A stretch of DNA of 64,000 bases from Sulfuracidifex tepidarius (GCF_008326425.1 NZ_AP018929.1:1750875-1814874); one strand, 5' to 3'; shown: positions 1 through 9,179, counted from the first letter of the stretch. Notes: generated from the sequence alone by a model not told the origin. Translations and numbers: made by a program.

Positions 1-186
1 ATGGCAATTCACATAAAAGTAAGAGCCCCTGGCGGATATGGAAGCAAGACTCCTGGCCCTGGAGCCCAACCTGCAATAAGGGCCCTATCCAGATCAGGTT
101 TCATAATAGGAAGGATTGAGGATATAACTCCTGTACCTCATGACAGCATTAGAAGACCTGGAGGAAGAAGAGGAAGAAGGGTATAA
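1..186 (+). CDS. rps11: 30S ribosomal protein uS11, C-terminal part (cut by window edge)
   Basis: The 61 visible residues match the C-terminal two thirds of archaeal uS11: the stretch [11 protein letters not shown], then PGPGAQ and [10 protein letters not shown], and the conserved end [20 protein letters not shown]. uS11 sits on the platform of the small subunit and binds 16S rRNA with this basic tail. The frame is open to the first base of the window, so the methionine at base 1 is probably internal and the true start lies upstream. It is followed 27 bases later by the RNA polymerase subunit D gene, the usual archaeal order. Confidence 0.93.
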   Translation: MAIHIKVRAPGGYGSKTPGPGAQPAIRALSRSGFIIGRIEDITPVPHDSIRRPGGRRGRRV

Positions 187-213
187 AGAAAGCAATTAAA
201 GAGGTTTTTTGTT

Positions 214-1014
214 ATGTCTATAACCAAACTTTCTGGTGATTCTAACAGGCTGGAATTAGTACTAGAGGGATATCCCCTAGAGTTCGTGAGCACAATACGT
301 CGCTCTTTAATGTTGGAAGTTCCAGTTATGGCAGTAGACGAAGTCTACCTCTTAGACAATAGCAGTCCTCTTTATGACGAAATGATAGCTCATAGGTTAG
401 GTTTGGTTCCTCTACTCAGTGATGATGCTTTAGATTCCTATAAAAGACCTGAAGAATGCGAGCAATGTTCATCTTCAGAATGTGATGGCTGTTATACGAA
501 GATCTATCTTGAGGCTTCAGCTGATGTCTCTCCTAGGATGGTCTATTCCAGCGAGATCAAGACGGACGATCCCAGCGTAACTCCGGTTTCCGGGGATATA
601 CCTATTGTTATGCTAGGACCTAAACAGAAAATATCTTTGGAGGCTAAGGTCAGGCTGGGCTATGGAAAGGAGCATGCTAAGTTCATCCCTGTATCAGAGG
701 CTGTGAGCAGATACTTCCCTATAGTTCAGATCAAAGACCAATGCACTGAAGCATATAAGGTATGTCCAGAAGGGGTATTCTCAATTGAGGGAGATAAGCT
801 AGTGATTAAGAACGAGCTTTCGTGCACTTTGTGTGAAGAATGTTTAAAGGTATGCGGAGGGAAAATAGCAATTTCTTATGATCTGAACAAGTTTATCCTA
901 CAAGTTGAGGGTGTAGGTTCGTTAAAGGTAGAGAGAATTTTATTAGAGGCTGGAAATAGCATTTTAAGGAAGTTGGAAGATTTTGAAAAGAAGTTAGATC
1001 AGGTGAGCTCATGA
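214..1014 (+). CDS. rpoD: DNA-directed RNA polymerase subunit D (Rpo3)
   Basis: 266 residues, the size of the crenarchaeal Rpo3 subunit, homologue of bacterial alpha and eukaryotic Rpb3. The N-terminal dimerisation region contains [20 protein letters not shown] and [12 protein letters not shown] ferredoxin-like insertion follows, with cysteines in [11 protein letters not shown] and [11 protein letters not shown], the [4Fe-4S]-type domain known from Sulfolobus Rpo3; an additional group [12 protein letters not shown] lies near residue 90. The subunit pairs with Rpo11 to start polymerase assembly. Its stop overlaps the next start as ATGA, so translation is probably coupled to eL18. Confidence 0.95.
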   Translation: MSITKLSGDSNRLELVLEGYPLEFVSTIRRSLMLEVPVMAVDEVYLLDNSSPLYDEMIAHRLGLVPLLSDDALDSYKRPEECEQCSSSECDGCYTKIYLEASADVSPRMVYSSEIKTDDPSVTPVSGDIPIVMLGPKQKISLEAKVRLGYGKEHAKFIPVSEAVSRYFPIVQIKDQCTEAYKVCPEGVFSIEGDKLVIKNELSCTLCEECLKVCGGKIAISYDLNKFILQVEGVGSLKVERILLEAGNSILRKLEDFEKKLDQVSS

Positions 1015-1367
1015 AAAGAACCGGAAGTACGGATATGAATATAAGGAAGCTTTTAGTCTCTTTAAAGGAGCATGAGAAAGCTTTCTGGAATTATGTAGGA
1101 GAAGAAATGGATAAACCAAGGAGGAAGATGACAGAAGTGAATATTTACAAAATAAACTCGATGACTAAGCCTAATGACATAGTTGTAGTTCCTGGAAAAG
1201 TTCTTGGGGTCGGTTTCCTAGACCATCCCGTTACAGTAGCGGCTTTGTCTTTCTCTAAATCTGCACAACAGAAAATAAATCAGGCTGGAGGGAAAATCAT
1301 GTCGATTAATAAGGCATTGGAGGAAATAAAAGACTTTAAGAATAACAATGTGAGGTTGATGAAATAA
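1011..1367 (+). CDS. rpl18e: 50S ribosomal protein eL18 (L18e)
   Basis: 118 residues beginning [15 protein letters not shown]. The central part, [20 protein letters not shown], is the signature of the archaeal/eukaryotic L18e family, related in fold to bacterial L15. The start codon overlaps the rpo3 stop by four bases and its stop codon shares one base with the next start, so it sits tightly inside the operon. Length is normal for the family. Confidence 0.93.
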   Translation: MKRTGSTDMNIRKLLVSLKEHEKAFWNYVGEEMDKPRRKMTEVNIYKINSMTKPNDIVVVPGKVLGVGFLDHPVTVAALSFSKSAQQKINQAGGKIMSINKALEEIKDFKNNNVRLMK

Positions 1368-1828
1368 TGTCTAGTCAGACTTCCTCATCACAAGCCTCAC
1401 CTTCAGTTGTAATTGATGCTGATGGTCAGATATTAGGAAGGCTCGCGACTAACGTAGTGAGGTTACTGAAGGAGGGAAAGAAAGTCGAAGTAGTTAACGT
1501 AGAAAAGATAATACTTAGCGGACCTAAGAACAGGGTATTAGCTTCATACACTCTCATGTTTGATGTTAAGACACTATTTAACCCGTACACTAACAGCGTC
1601 ATAAGGCCAAGGTCTCCGGAGAGGATATTTAAGAGGACAATAAGGGGTATGCTTCCTAGAGGACAAAAGGGTATGAGAATGTTGAAAATGGTGAAAGCCT
1701 ACATTGGAGTTCCAGAGCATTTAGCTAACAAAGAGAAGATCAAGCCCTCTACTTCAGACGGAGCTAGACTTAAAGGTAAGTTCGTTACACTGTACGAAGT
1801 ATCTAAGAGCCTAGGGTGGAAAGAATGA
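1367..1828 (+). CDS. rpl13: 50S ribosomal protein uL13
   Basis: 153 residues. After a short serine-rich N-terminal tail the family core begins with VVIDADGQILGRLATNVVRL and continues with IRPRSPERIFKRTIRGMLPR, the uL13 rRNA-binding region. It starts on the last base of the eL18 stop codon (TAATG) and ends in an ATGA overlap with uS9, so the order eL18-uL13-uS9 matches other archaea. Nothing unusual. Confidence 0.93.
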   Translation: MSSQTSSSQASPSVVIDADGQILGRLATNVVRLLKEGKKVEVVNVEKIILSGPKNRVLASYTLMFDVKTLFNPYTNSVIRPRSPERIFKRTIRGMLPRGQKGMRMLKMVKAYIGVPEHLANKEKIKPSTSDGARLKGKFVTLYEVSKSLGWKE

Positions 1829-2235
1829 GCCAATCCGAAACTATAATATCATACGGAAGAAGGAAGATGGCATCTGCTAGGTGCTACTTAAAGAAAGGTA
1901 AAGGAAGAGTATTCTTTAACGATATACCCATTGATATATATCCTAATGAGATGATCAGGTTAAAGATAATAGAACCATTGATGTTGGCAGGAGATAACGT
2001 AAGAGGAACTCTTGATTGCTGGATTTACACTGCTGGAGGGGGAATGATGGGTCAAGCAGACGCTGGAAGGATGGCATTGGCCAGAGCTTTGGTCAAATAC
2101 ACTGAAAGCGACGAACTTAAGAATATATATAGGGCTTATGACAGAACCATGCTTGCTGGAGATCCCAGATCAACAGAGTCAGAGAAGTGGATGAGATATA
2201 GTGCAAGGAGATGGAGGCAGAAAGCGTACAGGTGA
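1825..2235 (+). CDS. rps9: 30S ribosomal protein uS9
   Basis: 136 residues from the ATG at 1825, chosen because it forms an ATGA overlap with the uL13 stop; a GTG at 1816 would add three residues inside uL13. Conserved uS9 features are YGRRKMASARCYLKKGKG near the start, GGGMMGQADAGRMALARAL in the middle and the basic end SARRWRQKAYR that reaches the decoding centre. Standard member of the operon. Confidence 0.93.
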   Translation: MSQSETIISYGRRKMASARCYLKKGKGRVFFNDIPIDIYPNEMIRLKIIEPLMLAGDNVRGTLDCWIYTAGGGMMGQADAGRMALARALVKYTESDELKNIYRAYDRTMLAGDPRSTESEKWMRYSARRWRQKAYR

Positions 2236-2241
2236 TTTAGA

Positions 2242-2442
2242 ATGATAATTCCAGTAAGGTGTTTCACCTGCGGGTCACTCATAGCTGATAAATGGTCGAT
2301 CTATGCCAGCAGAGTCCAAGCTGGAGAGAACCCTGGTAAGGTGCTTGACGATCTGGGCGTAAAGAGGTACTGTTGTAGAAGGATGCTTCTTTCACACGTA
2401 AACATAATTCAGGAAGTAATTAATTATACCAGACCCGTATAA
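2242..2442 (+). CDS. rpoN: DNA-directed RNA polymerase subunit N (Rpo10)
   Basis: 66 residues, the standard size for Rpo10 (eukaryotic Rpb10). The zinc-bundle is visible as CFTCG at the N-terminus and YCCRRM near the C-terminus, giving the CxxC...CC pattern. It helps hold the Rpo3-Rpo11 platform together. The stop shares one base with the ATG at 2442. In published Sulfolobus maps rpoK (Rpo6) lies close to this point; here uS2 follows directly. Confidence 0.94.
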   Translation: MIIPVRCFTCGSLIADKWSIYASRVQAGENPGKVLDDLGVKRYCCRRMLLSHVNIIQEVINYTRPV

Positions 2443-2453
2443 TGGTGATACAA

Positions 2454-3134
2454 ATGAGCATGAGAGATGAAAAAGGTTCTCAGCTTAGCGACGCTGAGAA
2501 GGAAGAGTTGAAGCTAGGAGAGAAAGGTGCAGTCATAGAATTACTTGTACCTCTTGAGAATTACCTTTCCGCCGGTGTTCACATAGGGACACACACCTCC
2601 ACTAAGTACATGGAGAAGTTCGTTTATAGGGTGAGGCCTGAAGGACTTTACGTTCTTGATGTAAGGCGAATAGACGAAAGGCTTAGAATAGCTGGAAAAT
2701 TCCTTGCCAGGTTCGATCCAGCCTCTATAGTCGTTACAGCCACCAGACCTTACGCGTTTAGACCTTCTCAAAAATTCGCTGAAGTAATAGGGGCTAAGGT
2801 AATCACAGGAAGAATGATACCCGGTACTTTCACTAATCCTTACCTCGAATCATATATAGAGCCACAAGTTGTCGTGATATCTGATCCTAGGACCGACACG
2901 CAAGCAATAAAAGAGGCAGCTGACATGGGAATACCTATCGTAGCTTTTGCAGATACTGACGCAAAGATAGACTTCGTTGATCTAGTAGTACCTGCAAACA
3001 ATAAGGGAAGGAAGTCCTTAGCATTGTTATACTGGATACTAGCTAGGCAGATCCTGAGAGAGAGGAAGGAGATAGCAGCAGACGCTGATTTGCCTGTCTC
3101 TGTTGACGAATTCGAGGTGAAGCTAGCTCAATGA
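2454..3134 (+). CDS. rps2: 30S ribosomal protein uS2
   Basis: About 226 residues. The core begins [20 protein letters not shown] and contains [20 protein letters not shown], both typical of archaeal uS2 (eukaryotic SA). Possible ATG starts are at 2442, 2454 and 2460; a GGTGAT Shine-Dalgarno-like element at 2445-2450 favours one of the two later starts. The stop overlaps the MEMO1-like start as ATGA, which links the ribosomal operon to the isoprenoid genes downstream. Confidence 0.92.
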   Translation: MSMRDEKGSQLSDAEKEELKLGEKGAVIELLVPLENYLSAGVHIGTHTSTKYMEKFVYRVRPEGLYVLDVRRIDERLRIAGKFLARFDPASIVVTATRPYAFRPSQKFAEVIGAKVITGRMIPGTFTNPYLESYIEPQVVVISDPRTDTQAIKEAADMGIPIVAFADTDAKIDFVDLVVPANNKGRKSLALLYWILARQILRERKEIAADADLPVSVDEFEVKLAQ

Positions 3135-3979
3135 AAAGGCTCCCAGCTGTATCTGGGAGTTTCTATGAGTCTGAACCAGAACAGTTAAAGAAAAGGATAG
3201 AGTGGTCTTTTCTACATCCTATAGGTCCTGGTTCTCTTCCTAGTATTGGAGAATCAAAGGAAAAGGAAAGACTAACTCCTTTTTTCATTGTCCCTCATGC
3301 AGGTTACATTTATAGCGGTCCAGTAGCAGCTCACTCCTTCTATCACCTTGCGGAGGAGGGTAAGCCAGAACTTTTCATAATACTCGGTCCAGATCACAAT
3401 GGCTTGGGTTCCATGGCCTCTGTATGGCCAGAAGGTGAGTGGGAGACTCCTCTTGGCAAGGTGGAGGTAGATAAGGAAGCGGTAAATTTCATGCTTTCAA
3501 ATTCTGACGTCTTAGCACCTGACGAGAAAGCTCATATTTATGAACACTCCATCGAGGTTCAACTTCCCTTTATTCAGAACTTCTTTGGGTCTTTCAAGTT
3601 CGTTCCAATTTCTGTCACGCTTCAACTTCCTGAAATCTCAGAGAAGCTTGCTGACGTAATAGACGCATATATTAAAGAGAGCGGAAAGGATATTGTTGTT
3701 ATAGCAAGTAGCGATCTTAACCATTATGATCCATATGATCTTACGAACAAAAAGGATCAGCTTGCAATAGATAGAATAGTCTCCATGGACTACAACGGAC
3801 TTTATGATACCGTAGTCACTAAAGATGTTACAATGTGTGGGTATTCCCCTGTAATGGTCGCAATGATTTTAGCTTCAAGGAGAGGAAAGAAAGCTAAGAT
3901 ACTGAAACATGCCAATTCAGGAGATACTTCAGGCGACAGATCAGCTGTAGTTGGTTACCTTGCCGCAGAGTTCCAGTAA
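3131..3979 (+). CDS. MEMO1 family protein
   Basis: 282 residues, the length of the MEMO1 (AmmeMemoRadiSam protein B) family, whose fold resembles non-haem iron dioxygenases. Family signatures are [11 protein letters not shown] at the N-terminus, [34 protein letters not shown] and ASSDLNHYD; the histidines in PHAGY, PDHNG and EHSIE correspond to the conserved metal-site-like residues. The exact role in archaea is unknown. It overlaps uS2 by four bases. Its place between uS2 and isoprenoid genes is a known conserved arrangement in archaea, which suggests but does not show a link to that pathway. Confidence 0.88.
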   Translation: MKRLPAVSGSFYESEPEQLKKRIEWSFLHPIGPGSLPSIGESKEKERLTPFFIVPHAGYIYSGPVAAHSFYHLAEEGKPELFIILGPDHNGLGSMASVWPEGEWETPLGKVEVDKEAVNFMLSNSDVLAPDEKAHIYEHSIEVQLPFIQNFFGSFKFVPISVTLQLPEISEKLADVIDAYIKESGKDIVVIASSDLNHYDPYDLTNKKDQLAIDRIVSMDYNGLYDTVVTKDVTMCGYSPVMVAMILASRRGKKAKILKHANSGDTSGDRSAVVGYLAAEFQ

Positions 3980-3980
3980 A

Positions 3981-4634
3981 GTGAAATCTCCTATAGTAAT
4001 CGCAGGAATACCTATCTCAGGGAGTAGAAACCCAGTAGTTACTCAGATTTCCTCTTTCGAGTTAGGTACACCCTTGGAGAAGGTAGTAGATTTCATCAAG
4101 ATAATGGAGGAAGCTACTGGTTTCTCATGTAAAGTGAACCCTAGAGGCTTATCCAACTCTCCGCTCGCCACGTCTTACGTTTTCTCCACGCGCGAGGTAA
4201 TAGAGAGTTTCATCAACTGTGGAGTTCCAGCGACAGTAGAAGAGATGAACGAGATAGCATATGAAATAGACGGACTGTTATTCCCTGACGATAAGGACAT
4301 GTTGAAGGCCCTTAGGTTAACTATGGAGATCGGAACCCCAATCCTTTTTAGGGAAGGCGACGAAGCAGTTCCCATAGGTAATTCTTTCTCAGCTAGGTCT
4401 ATCGCATTTCATCCTAGAGATACACCTAACTTCGTTGATAATTCTCTTATCCATTTGGTTGGTATTACAGCAATAGAGATCAGTCAGAAATTGTCTGAAA
4501 ACGATGTATCTAGTCTATTTCGATTCGAGAACGGAGTCTGGAGTGCGGTTTATTCTTTACCTGTTCCAGAGATGAGTATGGTGAAGTGGTCGTGGGATCT
4601 TCAGGGGGCATCGCTTATAGAATTGTCAAGATAG
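3981..4634 (+). CDS. uncharacterised protein in the MEMO1-IPK interval
   Basis: I do not recognise this 217-residue protein. The GTG at 3981 follows the MEMO1 stop by one base and gives the N-terminus MKSPIVIAGIPISGSRNP; TTG codons at 3951 and 3960 are less likely because they lie inside MEMO1. There are no membrane segments, and the GHMP-kinase glycine/serine motif expected for mevalonate kinase is absent. A region near residue 80, GVPATVEEMNEIAYEIDGLL, looks helical. The 3' end overlaps the IPK gene by about 49 bases in another frame. The operon position suggests a role tied to lipid precursors or to MEMO1. Confidence 0.75.
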   Translation: MKSPIVIAGIPISGSRNPVVTQISSFELGTPLEKVVDFIKIMEEATGFSCKVNPRGLSNSPLATSYVFSTREVIESFINCGVPATVEEMNEIAYEIDGLLFPDDKDMLKALRLTMEIGTPILFREGDEAVPIGNSFSARSIAFHPRDTPNFVDNSLIHLVGITAIEISQKLSENDVSSLFRFENGVWSAVYSLPVPEMSMVKWSWDLQGASLIELSR

Positions 4635-5284
4635 GCGGGAGTGCGATAACTTGTAAGGATGTACCTTACTGTTTCAAGGTCAGTGCGGCGAAAGAGATAG
4701 CTAAACAGATTGTCAAAGCTACCTACCATGGTATCGCCCCGATTCTCATTCATGGTGGGGGAAGCTTTGGGCATTATGAAGCTTCAATTGTGGATGAAAG
4801 AACTGTGCCCAGAACTAGTCACGCAATGCTGACTCTAAATTTCCTGGTGAACTCCCTGTTGATAAAGAGTGGTCTCAACACTTATCCCGTCCCTGGGAAG
4901 TTCTTTACTGTAGACGTGACAAAGTCAATAATTAGACAAGGGATGATCCCTCTTATCTTTGGGGATATCTTGCCAGAAGGTAAGGTAATTTCAGGCGATG
5001 ACATAGCAGTAACTCTAGCCAGAGAACTAGACCTAGGTATCGTCTTCGTCACTGACGTAGAGGGAATTCTAAACCAAGGCAGAATAATGGATTGCGTGGA
5101 TAACGACAAAGCCTTTCCAGTAATGAAGACTGTTAACCCTGATGTTACCGGAGGAATTCTTGAGAAGGTGAGGAAAATACTCAGAGCCGAAGTGGATGCC
5201 GTGATAACTAGCTACAGAGATGAAAATATATTACGTGCAATGAGAGGAGAAAGGGTAGGTACAAGAGTGGGTAAATGTGGTTGA
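4586..5284 (+). CDS. ipk: isopentenyl phosphate kinase
   Basis: 232 residues of the amino acid kinase fold. It would phosphorylate isopentenyl phosphate to isopentenyl diphosphate with ATP in the archaeal mevalonate pathway. Visible motifs are VKIGGSAIT at the N-terminus, LIHGGGSFGHYEA with the histidine that marks isopentenyl phosphate kinases, PLIFGDILPEGKVISGDDIA and VTDVEGIL, and the end TDVTGGI-like stretch PDVTGGILEKVRK. The start is GTG at 4586 or at 4592. It overlaps its upstream neighbour by about 49 bases and the isomerase gene downstream by eight. Confidence 0.92.
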   Translation: MVVGSSGGIAYRIVKIGGSAITCKDVPYCFKVSAAKEIAKQIVKATYHGIAPILIHGGGSFGHYEASIVDERTVPRTSHAMLTLNFLVNSLLIKSGLNTYPVPGKFFTVDVTKSIIRQGMIPLIFGDILPEGKVISGDDIAVTLARELDLGIVFVTDVEGILNQGRIMDCVDNDKAFPVMKTVNPDVTGGILEKVRKILRAEVDAVITSYRDENILRAMRGERVGTRVGKCG

Positions 5285-6398
5285 AAATGACGTACGTCAT
5301 CTTATAAACAGGAAGCTAGAGCACGTGGAAGTTACCGTATTCGGAGATGTGAGTAGAAAGACCTACACGATGCTTGAAGACGTTACTCTAGTTCATCAAG
5401 CTTTCCCTGGAATTTCGCTGGAGGAAGTGAACACTAAAGCTAAGTTCTTGGGGTTCGACGTGAACGCTCCAATCATGGTTACTGGGATGACTGGAGGGAC
5501 GCCAGAACTGGGTAAGTTCAACGGAACTATCGCATCTGTGGTCGAAGAGCTTGGACTGGTCATGGGTGTTGGAAGTGAAAGAATAGTGATAGAGAACCCT
5601 TCTTCTGAAGAGTCCTTTAGGATAGTCAGGAGAAACGCTCCCACATCTCCTCTAGTTGCTAACGTTGGTATGCCTCAGATTTCGAGAGGATATGGCCTAA
5701 GGGAATTAGAGAAAATAGTTTCCGTAATAGAGGCTAACGCTTTGGCCGTACACTTGAACGTAGCTCAAGAGGTATTTCAACCAGAGGGGGAGACAGATTA
5801 TCAGGAGGAAGTCCTGGGGAAATTGAAGGACCTCTCCTCTCAAATGGGAATCCCTATAATACTTAAGGAAACTGGATGCGGTCTCTCCATGGAAACTGTG
5901 AGGAAGTTCTCCAGCTATGGCTTTCATAACTTCGATGTTTCAGGACAAGGTGGGACAAGCTGGATAGCCGTGGAGAAGATTAGAGGAGAGAGAAGGGGAA
6001 ATTGGAAATCAAAGAGTGCTTCTCTTTTCTCGTCATGGGGAATACCGACTGCTGCCTCAGTGATAGAGACTAAATGGGCAGACCCTGCTTCTTTCGTGGT
6101 GGGGAGTGGTGGTGTCAGGAATGGTCTCGATATAGCTAAGGCTATAGCTTTAGGGGCAGACATCGGAGGATTTGCCTTACCTGTTCTTGAAGCCTCTTTG
6201 GAGGGGAGAGACGCAGTGAAGCAGTTTCTTTCCGAAGTTGAGTTTCAGGTTAAAGTAGCGATGCTGATGTCTGGTTCCAGGGACGTTTCCTCTCTGAAGA
6301 AAGCCCCTATTGTTATACTTGGCAGTTTAAAGGATTGGATGGAGTCCAGAGGAATAACCTTTTCAACATACGATAAAGTGAGAAAAGGAGGATATTGA
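5277..6398 (+). CDS. fni: isopentenyl-diphosphate delta-isomerase, type 2
   Basis: 373 residues, an FMN- and NAD(P)H-dependent TIM-barrel isomerase that interconverts IPP and DMAPP. Typical segments are INRKLEHVEV at the N-terminus, PIMVTGMTGGTPELGKFN, MGVGSER, HLNVAQEVFQPEG, ILKETGCGLSMET, DVSGQGGTSW and GSGGVRNGLDIAKAIALGAD, the last being the FMN phosphate-binding region. It overlaps IPK upstream and ends in an ATGA overlap with the prenyltransferase. The metallo-beta-lactamase gene that lies near this point in some Sulfolobus genomes is absent. Confidence 0.93.
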   Translation: MVENDVRHLINRKLEHVEVTVFGDVSRKTYTMLEDVTLVHQAFPGISLEEVNTKAKFLGFDVNAPIMVTGMTGGTPELGKFNGTIASVVEELGLVMGVGSERIVIENPSSEESFRIVRRNAPTSPLVANVGMPQISRGYGLRELEKIVSVIEANALAVHLNVAQEVFQPEGETDYQEEVLGKLKDLSSQMGIPIILKETGCGLSMETVRKFSSYGFHNFDVSGQGGTSWIAVEKIRGERRGNWKSKSASLFSSWGIPTAASVIETKWADPASFVVGSGGVRNGLDIAKAIALGADIGGFALPVLEASLEGRDAVKQFLSEVEFQVKVAMLMSGSRDVSSLKKAPIVILGSLKDWMESRGITFSTYDKVRKGGY

Positions 6399-7393
6399 TG
6401 TTACAAGACTACTTCAATGAAGTGATAAATCAAGTGAACAAGACAATTGAGAAGTATCTTTCTAACGCTCCGTCAGGCACTTCTTCTCTATACGAAGCTT
6501 CCAAACATCTCTTTTCCGCCGGAGGAAAGAGACTTAGGCCTTTGATCCTGGTCTCGTCTTGTGATTTCCTAGGAGGAGATCGTTCTAGAGCAATACTTGC
6601 AGGCTCAGCAATAGAGACCCTTCACACGTTTACCCTCATACATGATGATATAATGGATCATGACTTTTTGAGGAGAGGCCTTCCTACAGTTCATGTAAAG
6701 TGGGGAGAGTCAATGGCTATATTAGCAGGAGATCTCCTGCACGCTAAGGCATTTGAAATGCTGAACGACTCGTTAGAAGGCGTCAATGAGACCCTCCATT
6801 ACGAAGTGATGAAAACTTTCATTAACTCAATAGTTGTGGTCTCAGAAGGGCAAGCTATGGATATGCAGTTTGAAGGTAGAAACGATGTAACTGAAGAGGA
6901 CTACTTAGAGATGGTGAAGAAGAAGACTGCATACTTAATAGCTACGTCATCAAAGATAGGTTCCTTAATAGGAGGAGCTGGCCCAGATGTGGCTGACAAG
7001 TTCTTTCATTTCGGTATTTACCTAGGCATAGCGTTCCAGATAGTAGACGATATAATAGGGATAACCTCGGATGAGGCTGAGCTAGGTAAGCCTCTTTTCA
7101 GTGATATAAGGGAAGGGAAGAGAACTTTGTTGGTAATAAGGACTCTAAAAGAGGCCGAGTCAAGAGAGCTCGAAGTTCTGAAACAAGTTCTGGGGAATAA
7201 AAATGCATCCACAGACCAGCTCAAAGAGGCGTCCCAAATAGTAAAGAAACACTCTCTGGAATACGCTTATTCTCTAGCTGAAGAATACAGATCTAGGGCT
7301 ATTTCCAGTCTAGACGGAATTCAGCCTAGGAACCAGGAGGCTTATGAAGCTCTCAAGTTCGTATCGGAATTCACGCTGAAGAGGAAAAAGTGA
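6395..7393 (+). CDS. gds: geranylgeranyl diphosphate synthase (polyprenyl synthetase)
   Basis: 332 residues of the trans-isoprenyl diphosphate synthase family, which condenses DMAPP with IPP to the C20 chain of archaeal lipids. The N-terminal part carries GGKRLRPLILV, the first aspartate-rich motif appears as IHDDIMDHD and the second as FQIVDDIIGITSD. The residues five and four before the first motif are T and L (TFTLIHDD), the region that sets chain length; a short chain product such as GGPP is consistent but not proved. Starts within the fni stop (ATGA); aglH-like gene follows after six bases. Confidence 0.92.
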   Translation: MMLQDYFNEVINQVNKTIEKYLSNAPSGTSSLYEASKHLFSAGGKRLRPLILVSSCDFLGGDRSRAILAGSAIETLHTFTLIHDDIMDHDFLRRGLPTVHVKWGESMAILAGDLLHAKAFEMLNDSLEGVNETLHYEVMKTFINSIVVVSEGQAMDMQFEGRNDVTEEDYLEMVKKKTAYLIATSSKIGSLIGGAGPDVADKFFHFGIYLGIAFQIVDDIIGITSDEAELGKPLFSDIREGKRTLLVIRTLKEAESRELEVLKQVLGNKNASTDQLKEASQIVKKHSLEYAYSLAEEYRSRAISSLDGIQPRNQEAYEALKFVSEFTLKRKK

Positions 7394-7399
7394 CCATCT

Positions 7400-8368
7400 T
7401 TGGAATATTTTCTCATTGATCTAGTTATTGCTATAGCAGTAGCGTTTCTGGGGACTTTCTTCTCTACTAGATGGGTCATAAGTGAGGCCATGCGCAGAGG
7501 CTTCACTGGGAAAGATATCAACAAACCTGACAGAAGGGAAGTAGCTCAACTAGGAGGGATCGCGATACTAGTCGGTTTCGTGGCCGGGTCATTCACGCTC
7601 ATGATAGCTTTGAAATCTCAAGAGATAATACCAGCAATACTACTTTCTGCACTTCTCATAGGTTTCTTGGGATTGGTCGACGACGTTTTCAACGTCAGGC
7701 AATCACTTAGAGCCTTCCTGCCTATTGCAGCAGCTGTACCTCTTTCTTTGTTTAGCTTAGGTCATTCAGTTATTTCAATACCGTTTATAGGACTGGTTAA
7801 TTTTGGTATTGTGTATTATATCCTCATAGTTCCTGGTGCGTTGACTATAACTAGCAATGCCTTCAATATGTTAGAAGGTTTAAACGGTCTAGGTAGCGGA
7901 ATGGGTGTGATAATGCTTTCCACCTTAGCCGCCATAGGTCTGAAGAGTACGGGTCCAACCCATATTGCAGGAATACTAGCTCTGGTGACCGACTTCGCCT
8001 TCTTAGCATTTCTTCTCTTCAATAAATATCCAGCAAAGATATTCCCTGGAAATATAGGCACTTACCTAATGGGTGCGATAATAGGAGCTATAGGGATAGC
8101 TGGCTACATGTTCACAGCCCTAGCTCTCCTTTACGTCCCTTATGTAGTAGAGTTCGTACTTAAAGCAAGGACTAAGTTTAAGGGAATTTCTTTCGGCAAA
8201 GTGAGAGAGGACGGTACTCTATATTGGGATTCTAAACCTAATTCCTTAACTCACGTTGTGATGAGGCTTGGTAATTTCAAGGAATACCAAGTTGTCACCG
8301 TACTATGGGGGATAGAGGTAGTTTTTGCGACAATTGCTTTCATACTGCAGACAACCGTAATAACGTAA
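7400..8368 (+). CDS. aglH: UDP-sugar:polyprenyl-phosphate glycosylphosphotransferase (AglH/MraY-like)
   Basis: 322 residues with about ten membrane spans, a member of the MraY/WecA/Alg7 family. It would transfer a sugar-1-phosphate, probably GlcNAc-P, to dolichyl phosphate at the inner face of the membrane, the first step of N-glycan assembly. Signature motifs are GFLGLVDDVFNVR (aspartate pair), NAFNMLEGLNGLGSG and FPGNIGTYLMGA. The start is TTG at 7400, six bases after gds. AglH is known in Sulfolobus; the substrate is assigned by family. The stop lies four bases before the oppositely oriented tRNA-Ser. Confidence 0.88.
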   Translation: MEYFLIDLVIAIAVAFLGTFFSTRWVISEAMRRGFTGKDINKPDRREVAQLGGIAILVGFVAGSFTLMIALKSQEIIPAILLSALLIGFLGLVDDVFNVRQSLRAFLPIAAAVPLSLFSLGHSVISIPFIGLVNFGIVYYILIVPGALTITSNAFNMLEGLNGLGSGMGVIMLSTLAAIGLKSTGPTHIAGILALVTDFAFLAFLLFNKYPAKIFPGNIGTYLMGAIIGAIGIAGYMFTALALLYVPYVVEFVLKARTKFKGISFGKVREDGTLYWDSKPNSLTHVVMRLGNFKEYQVVTVLWGIEVVFATIAFILQTTVIT

Positions 8369-8372
8369 GTAC

Positions 8373-8455
8373 GCCGAGGACGGGATTTGAACCCGTGCGA
8401 GGTTTCCCTCATCGGCTTAGCAGGCCGACGCCCTACCAGGCTAGGCGACCTCGGC
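8373..8455 (-). tRNA. tRNA-Ser(GCT)
   Basis: On the minus strand an 83-base type II tRNA: acceptor arm GCCGAGG pairing with CCTCGGC, anticodon loop CTGCTAA giving anticodon GCT, a long variable arm, and the T-arm GGGTTCAAATCCC. No CCA is encoded and no intron is seen. A TATA-like ATTTTTAATTC lies about 28 bases upstream (near 8483), inside a 23-base gap between the arms of an 8-bp inverted repeat. Confidence 0.96.
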
Positions 8456-8470
8456 GTTAGATAATATGTT

Positions 8471-8509
8471 ATCATGAATTAAAAATTTTCCCTAAAGATA
8501 GTTCATGAT
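8471..8509. promoter_or_regulatory. inverted repeat around the tRNA-Ser promoter
   Basis: Perfect 8-bp arms ATCATGAA (8471-8478) and TTCATGAT (8502-8509) are separated by 23 bases that hold the TATA-like box for the minus-strand tRNA-Ser. It could be a protein site or chance in AT-rich DNA. Confidence 0.35.
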
Positions 8510-8671
8510 AAACCATTCAATGTTCCACGGGGTAAAGATACATCATGTATAACTCATGTATTCTTTGAGCTTCCTCTATTAACATAGAGAATTTACATCA
8601 CTTTTTAAATGCAATAGTATTTTTATACCCAATAGTTTATAATTTTAAATCCTCTAGAGTGAAAATTTAAA

Positions 8672-8976
8672 GGTCGGCCCTCGTACCTCATATGCTCAGG
8701 GGCTGATAGCTTTTGCCCCATCCCTGCTCAAACCGGAGACCGATGAACGCTGATACCCGGGCACGGCTGCTCCCTTCCGGACCTGACCGCTTCCCCCGGT
8801 AAACGTAGTATCTCTCTTCTCTCCAGAAGAGAGATCTACGAATATCTTGCCCCATCGGGCGGCTATCATCGATGAGGATGGAACTATCAGTCCATGAACA
8901 TCTGAGGCACGAGTTTCTGGTGCCCACTTTACGCCCTTGGGTAATGGAGCTGGCGAGACTCCCACCCTTCCCGACC
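8672..8976 (-). ncRNA. ffs: 7S RNA of the signal recognition particle
   Basis: The minus strand reads as archaeal SRP RNA, about 305 bases. Its 5' GGTCGGG and 3' CCGACC close the terminal helix. The domain IV hairpin bound by SRP54 is unmistakable: GTCAGGTCCGGAAGGGAGCA with the GGAA tetraloop context. The 5' domain that binds SRP19 and folds with two interacting loops precedes it. Long open frames across this interval on the minus strand are shadows of the RNA. A weak TATA-like TTAATAG lies about 26 bases upstream of the 5' end. Confidence 0.95.
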
Positions 8977-9179
8977 AAAGAATATTTGTGCTAAGCTATT
9001 AATGAAACTATCTACCACTTTAGGCATTTTCACTACTTTTAACTCGCTTTCAAATCTAGAAAATCTTTACACAGAATATAAAAATATCTGTGCCTTGTTA
9101 AATGAGGCTATAAAACGTTTGGCTTTTCTTTGCGTTACGATAACTTTAACTATTATGTATATCTAACTTTTCTAGGCTT

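Noticed and set aside
8688-8978. Two long minus-strand open frames
   Set aside because: They coincide with the SRP RNA, whose GGAAG hairpin and terminal helix explain the sequence.
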